Origin: Shewanella electrodiphila
GTDB lineage: Bacteria; Pseudomonadota; Gammaproteobacteria; Enterobacterales; Shewanellaceae
Direction: 5' to 3'
DNA length: 64,000 bases
Assembly (NCBI RefSeq): GCF_023283985.1
Contig: NZ_JAKIKU010000016.1
Coordinates: 29,100 to 93,099 of the forward strand
Shown: in pieces, positions 18,470 through 26,465 of the stretch
Position numbering within the stretch: the first letter of the stretch is position 1
Layout of the letters: every line of letters begins with the position of its first letter
The notes under the pieces: generated by a model
What the model saw: only the letters and a program-made list of their open reading frames with translations
Database searches by the model: none
What the model was told of the DNA's origin: nothing
Made by a program: the position numbers and the translations under genes

Positions 18470-19471
18470 ATGATTAACGGAATTATCATAGCTGCACTTC
18501 TAACTTCGACTTCTGCTGCTAACACTACAATGGAAGTACTCCCTACTATTCACCCTGAAATGGTTAAGACAGTAGGACTACCAAACATTAAGTTCAGCAA
18601 CACAAATGCCCAAGTCGCTGGCCTACCAAACATCAAGTTCAGCAACACAAACACACAAGTAGCCGGCCTGCCAAACATCAAATTCAGCAACACAAACACA
18701 CAAGTTGCCGGTCTGCCAAACATCAAATTCAGCAACACAAACAATCAAGTAGCTGGCCTGCCAAACATCAAATTCAGCAACAAAAACAGGCAAGTTGCCG
18801 GCCTGCCAAACATCAAGTTCAGCAACACAAACAATCAAGTAGCTGGCCTGCCAAACATCAAATTCAGCAACACAAACACGCAAGTTGCTGGTCTGCCAAA
18901 CATAAAATTTAGCAACACAAACACACAAGTAGCTGGCCTGCCAAACATCAAATTCAGCAACACAAACACACAGGTAGCCGGTCTACCAAATATTAAATTC
19001 AGCAACACAAACACACAAGTAGCCGGTCTACCAAACATTAAATTCAGCAACACAAACAATCAAGTTGCCGGTCTGCCAAACATCAAATTCAGCAACACAA
19101 ACACACAAGTCGCTGGTCTGCCAAATATCAAGTTTAGCAACACAAACACACAAGTTGCCGGTCTGCCAAACATCAAATTCAGCAACACAAACACACAAGT
19201 TGCCGGTCTACCAAACATCAAGTTTAGCAACACAAACACACAAGTAGCTGGCCTGCCAAACATCAAATTCAGCAACACAAACACACAAGTTGCCGGTCTA
19301 CCAAACATCAAGTTTAGCAACACAAACACACAAGTTGCCGGTCTGCCAAACATCAAATTTAGCAACACAAACACTCAAGTAGCTGGCTTGCCAAACATTA
19401 AATTTGCAGAAACTAATATACATGTAGCAGGTTTACCAAACATCAAATTCAGCAACACAAGCATTGCTTAA
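18470..19471 (+). CDS. Tandem-repeat protein with twenty 15-residue GLPNIKF repeats
   Basis: I do not recognise this family. The 333-residue protein has a 34-residue N-terminus and then 20 repeats. The first repeat has 14 residues; the other 19 have 15, consensus VAGLPNIKFSNTNTQ. GLPNIKF is invariant in all 20; variation is confined to the SNTNTQ part (NNQ, NAQ, KNRQ, and AETNIH and NTSIA in the last two). With one Lys per repeat and almost no acidic residues the array is strongly basic. The N-terminus (MINGIIIAALLTSTSAANT) is hydrophobic and could be a short signal peptide, but lacks Lys/Arg. Fixed spacing suggests a beta-solenoid or amyloid-like fold. Follows the c-di-GMP enzyme and precedes a 38-codon gene; probably secreted, by inference only. 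Confidence 0.85.
   Translation: MINGIIIAALLTSTSAANTTMEVLPTIHPEMVKTVGLPNIKFSNTNAQVAGLPNIKFSNTNTQVAGLPNIKFSNTNTQVAGLPNIKFSNTNNQVAGLPNIKFSNKNRQVAGLPNIKFSNTNNQVAGLPNIKFSNTNTQVAGLPNIKFSNTNTQVAGLPNIKFSNTNTQVAGLPNIKFSNTNTQVAGLPNIKFSNTNNQVAGLPNIKFSNTNTQVAGLPNIKFSNTNTQVAGLPNIKFSNTNTQVAGLPNIKFSNTNTQVAGLPNIKFSNTNTQVAGLPNIKFSNTNTQVAGLPNIKFSNTNTQVAGLPNIKFAETNIHVAGLPNIKFSNTSIA
18572..19468 (+). repeat. 45-bp coding minisatellite, 20 units
   Basis: Nineteen 45-bp units and one 42-bp unit in a row, all in frame. Units differ mostly at third codon positions (gcc/gct, ggt/ggc, ctg/cta, aaa/aag, ttc/ttt, gtt/gta/gtc), while the encoded GLPNIKF core never changes. The first and last units are the most diverged, as expected for an array that expands by unequal exchange. 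Open frames on the opposite strand are a by-product of the 45-bp period. Confidence 0.95.
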
Positions 19472-19481
19472 GGAAATCATT

Positions 19482-19598
19482 ATGTTTAATTCATTAAAGA
19501 AAGCCCTTGGTATTGCTCAACCACAACGTAAAAAGGTAAAGCTACCTGAAGGTTTAGAACATTTAGAAGTCATTAAAGCTAAAGCTTGGTGGAGTTAA
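19482..19598 (+). CDS. Small hypothetical protein (38 residues) downstream of the repeat protein
   Basis: A short open frame, 38 codons, ATG to TAA, beginning 10 bp after the repeat-protein stop with AAGGAAA as ribosome site. The product is basic at the start (MFNSLKKALGIAQ, then QRKKVK), with an amphipathic middle and a C-terminus AKAWWS. There is no signal peptide or membrane segment. It is followed within 30 bp by a strong terminator, so it is the last gene of the transcript with the repeat protein. Function unknown; position suggests a role in handling or regulating the repeat protein. Confidence 0.6.
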   Translation: MFNSLKKALGIAQPQRKKVKLPEGLEHLEVIKAKAWWS

Positions 19599-19626
19599 AT
19601 TTGCGTAGTTTAACAATCAACTATAA

Positions 19627-19664
19627 CCAATAAAAAAGGGAGCAAATGCTCCCTTTTTTATTGG
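19627..19664. terminator. Strong bidirectional terminator
   Basis: A perfect 17-bp inverted repeat, CCAATAAAAAAGGGAGC with its complement around the loop AAAT, giving T-runs on both strands. It separates the repeat-protein transcript from the convergent small membrane protein gene. Confidence 0.9.
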
Positions 19665-19674
19665 TGTTATCAAT

Positions 19675-19875
19675 TCAAAAATGATTGGTCTGCTCACTCT
19701 CAATAGAGAGCTTTCTAAGCAATAAGTATTTGTGACTATTAAATAACGGATACGCTAATGGCCCCATTAACAATCCCGCCAATGACCACCTTTTAACAGC
19801 CATACCGTTACTAAAAGCCTGGTTACCTAGGTAATAGCCTGATGCACACGATAATAAGATAAGTAGAAATATCAC
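19675..19875 (-). CDS. Small hypothetical membrane protein
   Basis: A 66-residue protein with two hydrophobic segments (about 1-20 and 30-46) joined by a short basic loop (AVKRWSLAGLLMGPLAYPLF). The family is not recognised. The start is GTG at 19875 with a good ribosome site (AGAGG, 5 nt spacing). It ends just before the shared bidirectional terminator, which supports it being a real gene. Confidence 0.6.
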   Translation of the reverse strand: MIFLLILLSCASGYYLGNQAFSNGMAVKRWSLAGLLMGPLAYPLFNSHKYLLLRKLSIESEQTNHF

Positions 19876-20065
19876 TGAAACCTCTATAATTCATTCAGTT
19901 AACATCATTCCTTAATGTATGGGTAAATTAATATGTATTGTCATCACCCTCAACGCTCAGATTATAACCAAACCTAAGCGTATTTACTAATAGCCTTTAA
20001 AAGCAATAATCAATCAAATACACAAACGGGCTATTTTTTAGGCAAATAACTGCCACTTTCGCATG

Positions 20066-20091
20066 AAAAAGCGGCACAATGTTGCCGCTTT
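20066..20091 (-). terminator. Terminator of fadIJ
   Basis: An 8-bp stem AAGCGGCA/TGCCGCTT with a 6-nt loop; on the minus strand it is followed by TTTTTC. It lies about 35 bp after the fadJ stop. Confidence 0.75.
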
Positions 20092-20126
20092 GTAGAATTA
20101 TCAATAGCAAAAAGTATTAATTAAGG

Positions 20127-22247
20127 CTAATAAAAATTAATCCCCTCTTCCGCCATTTGAATTAATTTGTCACATGGTGTGAAACGTTCACCATGTTGTT
20201 GTTCATATTGACGTAACTTTGACACTAGTGTCGCGATGCCCATTGAGTCCATATAACGGAATGGACCACCTAAAAATGGTGGAAAACCGATACCAAAAAT
20301 AGCGCCAATATCACCGTCGCGAGGGTTTGCAATTATTCCTTCATCTAAACAGCGCACCGCTTCGTTCAACATGAGTACAACGCAGCGCATCGCAATGTCA
20401 CTTGCTGAGCCTGTTGTTTGATTGCTGACACCCAGTACTTGGTAGACAGTCTCGTCCACTAATTTAGCTTTAGACTTTTTATTGCCATATTGATAGAAAC
20501 CTTTGCCATTTTTACGTCCCTTACGGTCATCAGCAAGTAACTTATCAAACGCATCTGGCGCTCTAAAACGTTCACCTAATTCTTGCGTTAAGATTGGCGC
20601 GATCTTAGCGCCTACATCTATCCCCACTTCATCAAGTAGTGTTATAGGTCCGACAGGAAAACCGAATTTAACCAAGGCTTTATCAAGGCTTTCTACTTTC
20701 TCGCCAGATAATAAAACTTGAGCGGCTTCATTCATGTAAGGAGCAAGAATACGGTTAACATAAAAACCTGCACCATCCTGAACAACAATAGGCGTCTTGC
20801 CTTGCTTACGCGCAAAAGCAACTGTGGTAGCAATGGTTTCAGGTGATGTAGTTTTATGTGCAATAACTTCAACTAACGGCATTTTTTCTACAGGAGAAAA
20901 ATAATGTAAACCGATGACATTTTCAGGTCTTTGCGCCGCTTCTGCAATCTGACCAATAGGTAAAGATGAAGTGTTAGATGCAAAAATTGTGTTTTCATGA
21001 CATTCGCGCTCTACATCTTTCACCATCTGATGCTTGAGTGCTAAATCTTCAAATACCGCTTCAACGACGATATCCGCATCTTTAACGCCTTTATATTCTG
21101 TTGTCGTCGTCATTAACGCCATTAAATTATCTCTAACAGCGGGTGTCATATGACGTCGCTTGACCCCTTTCGCCAATAATTTATAGGCATAAGCTAATGC
21201 GTTGCTTAAGCCTTTGTCATTGATGTCTTTCACACGAGCAGGAATTTTAGCTTTAGTGGTTGTAACAGAAGCGATACCGCCACCCATCAAGCCACCACCA
21301 ATCACAAGTGCTTTATTCACTTTTCGTGGTTCAGCACCTTCTGCTCCAGTTTCTTTTTTCATTTCAGTCGTTGCAAAAAAGATGCTGCGAAGTGATTCAG
21401 ATTCAGGAGACATGACGAGTTCTGCAAAATGGCTTGCTTCAACCTCAAGCCCTTTAATCATGCCTTTATTCATCCCTTGCTTAACACAGTCGATGATTTT
21501 AGCTGGTGCAGGATAATTACCCAGTGTTTTCTTTTGTACTTGTTTTGCGGCTTGATCGAAGATGATATCGCGAGTGGTACTTGTGGATTCAAGCACCTTA
21601 TTTAGTGCGCTCTTCTTGGCAACTTTAGCCGCAGACTTTCCTTTCTTGGCCATTGCAATGGCGGTGTCCAACAAAATTGACTCAGGAACAACATCATCAA
21701 CAAGCGCCATTTTAAGTGCTTGCTTAGGACGGATTTGCTTACCCGTTAGCATCATATCAAGTGCAGTTGTGATGCCTACTTTTCTTGGTAAACGTTGCGT
21801 ACCGCCACCACCTGGCAATAAACCAAGCTGAACTTCAGGTACACCCATGATAGTTTTCTTATCATCAGTACACACACGTAAATGACACGCTAAAGCTAAC
21901 TCTAAACCGCCACCTAAACAGGCACCATTAATTGCAGCAACAACAGGTATTGATAGTTTCTCAAGTTCATTGAAAACGACATGGCCTTGTTGTGATAATT
22001 CTTTCGCAGCTGACACACTGGTACATGCGTCAAGCATACTAATATCAGCACCTGCGACAAAAGAATCTGATTTCCCTGAAATAACCACTAAGCCTTTTAC
22101 ACTCGCGTCGTGTTTAATTTCAGCTAAAATTTCGCTTATTTCAGGGCCAAACTCTGCTTTTAAGGTGTTCATGGTTTCACCAGGAACATCCATAGTCAAA
22201 ATAGCAATACCGTCTTCGCGGCGAGATAAATTAAATGTCTTTTCCAT
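20127..22247 (-). CDS. fadJ: Fatty-acid oxidation complex alpha subunit FadJ
   Basis: Bifunctional enoyl-CoA hydratase and 3-hydroxyacyl-CoA dehydrogenase of the FadIJ beta-oxidation complex, in the cytosol. 706 residues, as expected. The crotonase domain (about 1-190) has INGACLGGGLELALACH (oxyanion hole and first catalytic Glu) and PEVQLGLLPGGGGTQRLP (second Glu). The NAD-binding dehydrogenase domain begins at about 313 with ALVIGGGLMGGGIASV and has GLHYFSPVEKMPLVEV. The start lies 5 bp after the fadI stop, so the two are cotranscribed and probably coupled. Confidence 0.97.
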   Translation of the reverse strand: MEKTFNLSRREDGIAILTMDVPGETMNTLKAEFGPEISEILAEIKHDASVKGLVVISGKSDSFVAGADISMLDACTSVSAAKELSQQGHVVFNELEKLSIPVVAAINGACLGGGLELALACHLRVCTDDKKTIMGVPEVQLGLLPGGGGTQRLPRKVGITTALDMMLTGKQIRPKQALKMALVDDVVPESILLDTAIAMAKKGKSAAKVAKKSALNKVLESTSTTRDIIFDQAAKQVQKKTLGNYPAPAKIIDCVKQGMNKGMIKGLEVEASHFAELVMSPESESLRSIFFATTEMKKETGAEGAEPRKVNKALVIGGGLMGGGIASVTTTKAKIPARVKDINDKGLSNALAYAYKLLAKGVKRRHMTPAVRDNLMALMTTTTEYKGVKDADIVVEAVFEDLALKHQMVKDVERECHENTIFASNTSSLPIGQIAEAAQRPENVIGLHYFSPVEKMPLVEVIAHKTTSPETIATTVAFARKQGKTPIVVQDGAGFYVNRILAPYMNEAAQVLLSGEKVESLDKALVKFGFPVGPITLLDEVGIDVGAKIAPILTQELGERFRAPDAFDKLLADDRKGRKNGKGFYQYGNKKSKAKLVDETVYQVLGVSNQTTGSASDIAMRCVVLMLNEAVRCLDEGIIANPRDGDIGAIFGIGFPPFLGGPFRYMDSMGIATLVSKLRQYEQQHGERFTPCDKLIQMAEEGINFY

Positions 22248-22252
22248 CAGAA

Positions 22253-23563
22253 TTACTCCACTTCAACTATCATTGCTGCGCCAAGACCACCAGCAGCACA
22301 AGCTGTTGCTAGACCAGTACCACCACCACGTCGTTTTAATTCACGACACACTTGAGTGATTAAACGTGTACCAGTAGCTGCAAATGGATGTCCATAAGCC
22401 AACGAGCCACCTAAAACGTTAAATTTACTCATATCGATTTCACCGATTGCGCGGTTTCTACCAAGCTTTTCTTCGGCAAACTTTTTAGAACCAAACATTT
22501 GCATATTCGCTAGTGTTTGCGCAGCAAACGCTTCATGCATTTCAATAAGGGTTAGATCTTCAAGCTCCATTCCTGCACGTTTTAATGCAAGCGGCGTAGC
22601 GTAAGACGGTCCCATTAACATGTCTTGCCAAACATCAATGGCAGTAAATGCATAACTCTTAATGTAACCAATAGGCTGATAACCTAACGCTTTAGCTCTG
22701 CCTTCACTCATTAAAATAATGGCTGAAGCACCATCAGTTAATGGCGTACTATTGGCTGCAGTAACAGAACCATGTTTACGGTCAAAAGCAGGACGTAATT
22801 TTGCGTAAGACTCAAGCACTGAGTTTTCGCGGATATTATTATCACGGTCAATGAATTGCTTATAAGGAGGTACGTGAGCGGTCATGACTTCGTCACGTAA
22901 GTTACCTGTGTTCCAGGTTTCTGTAGCCAATGTGTGCGAGCGATGCGCCAATGCATCTTGATCAGCACGGCTAATGCCATAGGTCTTTGCCATTTGCTCA
23001 GCTGTTTGCCCCATAGAAAGGCCAGTTGAGTACTCAGCTACCGCTGGCGGTACAGGCATTAAATCTTTAAGACCTAAGCGCCGAGCTATCGCGAATTTTT
23101 GCTTGAAGGTACGCGCTTTATTTAAATCAACCAGAGCATGTGCTAATTTTTTTGAAACGCCAATTGGCAATACAGAAGAAGAGTCTGCACCACCTGCGAT
23201 ACCTATTTCAACATTGCCTGTCATGATAGATTCAGCCACATTCACTGCAGACTGAAAACTTGTAGCACAAGCTCGGGTCACACTGTAAGCATCGGTTGAA
23301 ACATCCATGCCTGTGCCCAACACAATTTCACGGGCGATATTCGGCGCGGCTGGCATTTGCACCACTTGACCATACACAAGCTGTTCAATAGTTTTAGGGT
23401 CTAACTCTGAACGCGATAGCAATTCATTAACCACCATTTTGCCCATATCTAATGCTGATACGCCATGAAATGCGGTAGCTTGTTTTGCGAATGGGGTACG
23501 TAAGCCCGCCACGATTGCAATGCGCTCTCCGCGGGCGTTGGTTACTTGTTGTCTATCACTCAT
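22253..23563 (-). CDS. fadI: Acetyl-CoA C-acyltransferase FadI (beta subunit)
   Basis: Thiolase of the FadIJ complex, cleaving 3-ketoacyl-CoA to acetyl-CoA and a shortened acyl-CoA. 436 residues, the FadI length. The nucleophile Cys lies in TRACATSFQSAVNVAES (about residue 96), the catalytic His in NVLGGSLAYGHPFAATGTR, and the last Cys in GLATACAAGGLGAAM at the C-terminus. Good ribosome site (GAGGGTGA). First gene of the fadIJ operon, with a FadR-like operator about 70 bp upstream. Confidence 0.97.
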   Translation of the reverse strand: MSDRQQVTNARGERIAIVAGLRTPFAKQATAFHGVSALDMGKMVVNELLSRSELDPKTIEQLVYGQVVQMPAAPNIAREIVLGTGMDVSTDAYSVTRACATSFQSAVNVAESIMTGNVEIGIAGGADSSSVLPIGVSKKLAHALVDLNKARTFKQKFAIARRLGLKDLMPVPPAVAEYSTGLSMGQTAEQMAKTYGISRADQDALAHRSHTLATETWNTGNLRDEVMTAHVPPYKQFIDRDNNIRENSVLESYAKLRPAFDRKHGSVTAANSTPLTDGASAIILMSEGRAKALGYQPIGYIKSYAFTAIDVWQDMLMGPSYATPLALKRAGMELEDLTLIEMHEAFAAQTLANMQMFGSKKFAEEKLGRNRAIGEIDMSKFNVLGGSLAYGHPFAATGTRLITQVCRELKRRGGGTGLATACAAGGLGAAMIVEVE

Positions 23564-23631
23564 TGTTCACCCTCTTGTAATTGTTTAGCCTTTAACTGGC
23601 TTATCAGTGAATATCGATTAATGTCAGACAG

Positions 23632-23648
23632 ATCTGGTCTGACCATAA
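23632..23648 (-). promoter_or_regulatory. FadR-like operator upstream of fadI
   Basis: ATCTGGTCTGACCATAA contains the full TGGTNNGACCA core of the FadR operator and closely resembles the E. coli fadB site as recalled. It lies 69 bp upstream of the fadI start. FadR represses fad genes until acyl-CoA binds, so this predicts induction of fadIJ by fatty acids. The rest of the roughly 400-bp gap to the MoxR gene is AT-rich and shows nothing I can name. Confidence 0.75.
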
Positions 23649-23961
23649 AAGTGTGATCTGATTCTAACTTTTAATTGCGAAGTTTTAAACATCTGTATGA
23701 AAATAAGCTCAAATTAAAGGCATACCTTGCCTGAAATACGCAATTTATAGTAATAAAATCATCGAATTAAAATTTAGAGCTTTAGCTTTAATTTGTCATT
23801 TTTTGTATATATTCATTCATTCTTTGCGAACTTAACTCAGTTAACCTTTGCTAATGAATAAATAAAAATGAAAATCTGTTAATCATACTAGCCAAAGGCT
23901 AATGAAATTCATTAACATGGGTTTAATTAGAACAAAATTCAGCAAATAATTGAGTATCATC

Positions 23962-24918
23962 ATGCCTTTGAGTCGATTTCATTCCTTACGCGCTTATTTA
24001 GATAATGTTATTTTGGGACAGCCTGTATTAACAGAGAACTTACTTATCGCATTAATTGCCGATGGGCATTTACTGGTTGAAGGCCCTCCAGGTCTTGCAA
24101 AAACACGCGCTGTAAAGGCCTTGTGTGATGGGGTTGAAGGTGACTTCCACCGTATTCAATTTACTCCCGATTTATTACCTGCCGATTTAACCGGTACAGA
24201 TATTTATCGTGCGCAAACAGCCACATTTGAATTTGAAGCAGGACCTATATTTCATAACCTTATTTTGGCGGATGAAATCAACCGTGCCCCTGCAAAGGTG
24301 CAATCAGCACTACTTGAGGCAATGGCTGAAGGTCAAGTAACCGTAGGTAAAAATAGCTACCCACTTCCAGATTTATTTTTAGTCATGGCGACTCAAAACC
24401 CACTAGAGAATGAAGGTACCTATCCGCTACCAGAAGCTCAACTAGACCGCTTTTTAATGCATTTAAATCTCGATTATCCAAGTGCTGATACAGAGCGTAA
24501 AATTTTGCGTCAATCGCGAAATGAAGCCGTCACTAAGCAGCTACCTACCATTGAACCTGTGGCGCAATCTGATGTGTTTGCTGCCCGCGAACAAGCTATG
24601 GGATTGTACTTAGCTGAGCCACTCGAAAGTTATATTGTCGAAATTATCATGGCAACTCGTCAACCTGAACGCTATAGCCCTGAGTTGGCTAAATGGCTTG
24701 AATACGGTGTCAGCCCTCGTGCATCTATTTCACTCGAGCGCTGTGCCCGCGCAAGAGCTTGGTTACAAGAGCGAGATTTTGTCTCGCCAGAAGATATTCA
24801 AGCAGTAGCGCCCAACGTACTGAGACACAGATTATTACTCAGTTATCAAGCACAGGCTGAAGGCATTAATGCAGACCATGTTATCAACCATATTTTAAGC
24901 CAAGTTGCAGTACCTTAA
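23962..24918 (+). CDS. MoxR-family AAA+ ATPase
   Basis: AAA+ chaperone-like ATPase that typically works with von Willebrand factor A (VWA) proteins such as those encoded downstream. Walker A is GPPGLAKTRAVK (about 41-52), Walker B is LILADEINRAPAKVQSALLEAM (about 102-123), and MATQNPLENEGTYPLPEAQLDRF is the MoxR sensor-1 region. A TTG at 23950 would add four residues; ATG at 23962 with GAG seven bases upstream is preferred (318 residues). First gene of the six-gene Bat operon. Confidence 0.93.
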   Translation: MPLSRFHSLRAYLDNVILGQPVLTENLLIALIADGHLLVEGPPGLAKTRAVKALCDGVEGDFHRIQFTPDLLPADLTGTDIYRAQTATFEFEAGPIFHNLILADEINRAPAKVQSALLEAMAEGQVTVGKNSYPLPDLFLVMATQNPLENEGTYPLPEAQLDRFLMHLNLDYPSADTERKILRQSRNEAVTKQLPTIEPVAQSDVFAAREQAMGLYLAEPLESYIVEIIMATRQPERYSPELAKWLEYGVSPRASISLERCARARAWLQERDFVSPEDIQAVAPNVLRHRLLLSYQAQAEGINADHVINHILSQVAVP

Positions 24919-24980
24919 ATGGGCGAGCTCGCATTTAAGTACCGTTAATTTTATCGCTTTTAAATTGGAACAATAGCACT

Positions 24981-25925
24981 ATGCCAGTTGAACAAACGCT
25001 TGAAAATTCATTGCCATTATTCAGTAATGGCGTGAATTTAACTGAGCAAGAACTCATTAGCTGTCAAAGCACCGCTCGCGCGATGCCGGATAAACGCAGC
25101 AGAGCCAAAGCCAGCCAAGCAGGTCATCGCAGTAGCCTGATTAAAGGCCGTGGGATGGAATTTGCCGAAGTACGTCATTATCAAAATGGTGATGATGTCA
25201 GAACCATTGACTGGCGAGTCACCGCTCGAACTGGCAAAGCGCACACTAAGCTGTTTGTTGAAGAACGTGAACGCCCCATTATTTTGTTTGTCGACTTTAG
25301 CCATAGCTTATTTTTTGGTTCGCGCTTGTTATTGCAATCAGTACAAGTTGCCCACCTTGCTGCAACACTCGGCTGGAATGCGATAAACCATGGCGATCGC
25401 CTCGGCGCTTTTATCGCAAGTGAAACTGAACACCTTGAATTAAAACCAAGAAGCCGCCGCCAAGGAATACTGCAACTTACTTCTGCATTAATTAAAGTAC
25501 ATGAAAATCAGTTAAATCATTTTGATGAACTGCCCCAAGACCCACAGCATATTCTTCGTGCCTGTCAACGCCTGCAAAGAATCGCTAAACCAGGTTCCTT
25601 AGTATGGATTATTACCGATGGGCAGCACTTTACTCAGGAATGCTTAGCGGCATTAACTGAACTTAAACGTCACTGTGATGTAGGTGCATTTATTATTAGC
25701 GACCCATTGAGACAAGGAACACTCACCTTGCCTAAACGTTTTAGTTTACCAGTGAGAGATGGCAAGCAGCAGTTAACACTTACCCGAGACAGTTATGATG
25801 CATGGCTTAGTCAACAACTGGCTAGCCAGCAACAATTTATCGCACTAATGAAAATGATTAAGGTGCCGACTCGATTTATCGATGCCGGAAAAAGTCTTAG
25901 TGACCAATTGGAAGTATTACGTTAA
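24981..25925 (+). CDS. DUF58 domain protein (Bat operon)
   Basis: A 314-residue cytosolic protein with the DUF58 signature GRGMEFAEVRHYQNGDDVRTIDWRVTART (about 56-84) followed by a VWA-like fold (ILFVDFSHSLFFGSR, WIITDGQHFTQECL). DUF58 proteins regularly sit between MoxR and Bat VWA proteins and are thought to act with the ATPase. Its stop codon (TAA) directly abuts the start of the next gene. Confidence 0.9.
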   Translation: MPVEQTLENSLPLFSNGVNLTEQELISCQSTARAMPDKRSRAKASQAGHRSSLIKGRGMEFAEVRHYQNGDDVRTIDWRVTARTGKAHTKLFVEERERPIILFVDFSHSLFFGSRLLLQSVQVAHLAATLGWNAINHGDRLGAFIASETEHLELKPRSRRQGILQLTSALIKVHENQLNHFDELPQDPQHILRACQRLQRIAKPGSLVWIITDGQHFTQECLAALTELKRHCDVGAFIISDPLRQGTLTLPKRFSLPVRDGKQQLTLTRDSYDAWLSQQLASQQQFIALMKMIKVPTRFIDAGKSLSDQLEVLR

Positions 25926-26465
25926 ATGAATACTGCTCAAACAAACCCTGCACTAATGCAACTGGAAGATATCGTACTACCAGAAAAAATTAGCCAGTTC
26001 CCTATTGCACCAGGGTTTTGGATACTCGCACTATTCATTATCGCGATAATCATTTTTGCTGTGGTTAAAATAAAGCAGCATCGCCGCTATCATCTCCCGA
26101 GAAAAGCAGCATTAGCGGATTTTGAACAACTAGAACCTGCTAATAGCCAATATGCAAGTGACATTAATACGCTATTAAAAAGAACCGCGATGAGTTACTT
26201 CCCTCGTGAGGATTTTGCTAAGTTAGACGGCGAGCGTTGGTATCAATGGCTAGGGTTACGCTTATCCGAACAAGATGCAATAAACATGGGGCAACTCCTG
26301 AAAAAGCGATATCAGAAAGACGGCCTGACTTTAACCGAGTCGACACAGTTACACACTTTTACTGAACAATGGTTAAATAAACGTAGTCGCTTTATCGCGC
26401 TATCTGATATGCCTGAAAATATCACTCCGACAAGTCATCAATCGGAGGCATCATGTTCTCAATAG
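25926..26465 (+). CDS. DUF4381 domain membrane protein (Bat operon)
   Basis: A 179-residue protein with a single transmembrane segment (about 30-50, FWILALFIIAIIIFAVV) followed by KIKQHRRYHLPRKAAL and a cytosolic helical tail, the DUF4381 pattern. The function is not established; in these operons it accompanies MoxR, DUF58 and VWA proteins. The coding region overlaps the start of the next gene by 13 bp, a sign of translational coupling. Confidence 0.85.
   Translation: MNTAQTNPALMQLEDIVLPEKISQFPIAPGFWILALFIIAIIIFAVVKIKQHRRYHLPRKAALADFEQLEPANSQYASDINTLLKRTAMSYFPREDFAKLDGERWYQWLGLRLSEQDAINMGQLLKKRYQKDGLTLTESTQLHTFTEQWLNKRSRFIALSDMPENITPTSHQSEASCSQ

Noticed and set aside
18550..19374. Several long antisense open frames opposite the repeat gene (LLNLMFGRPAT repeats)
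   Set aside because: The 45-bp period keeps all frames free of stops. They have no ribosome sites, and the sense frame shows the conserved core and synonymous changes.
18572..19468. CRISPR array
   Set aside because: Units are directly adjacent and coding, with no unique spacers and no cas genes nearby.
18470..19598. Multi-core RiPP precursor with leader
   Set aside because: No radical SAM, YcaO, lanthipeptide synthetase or dedicated transporter lies near, and the core has no typical cleavage sites. Cannot be excluded if the enzymes are elsewhere.
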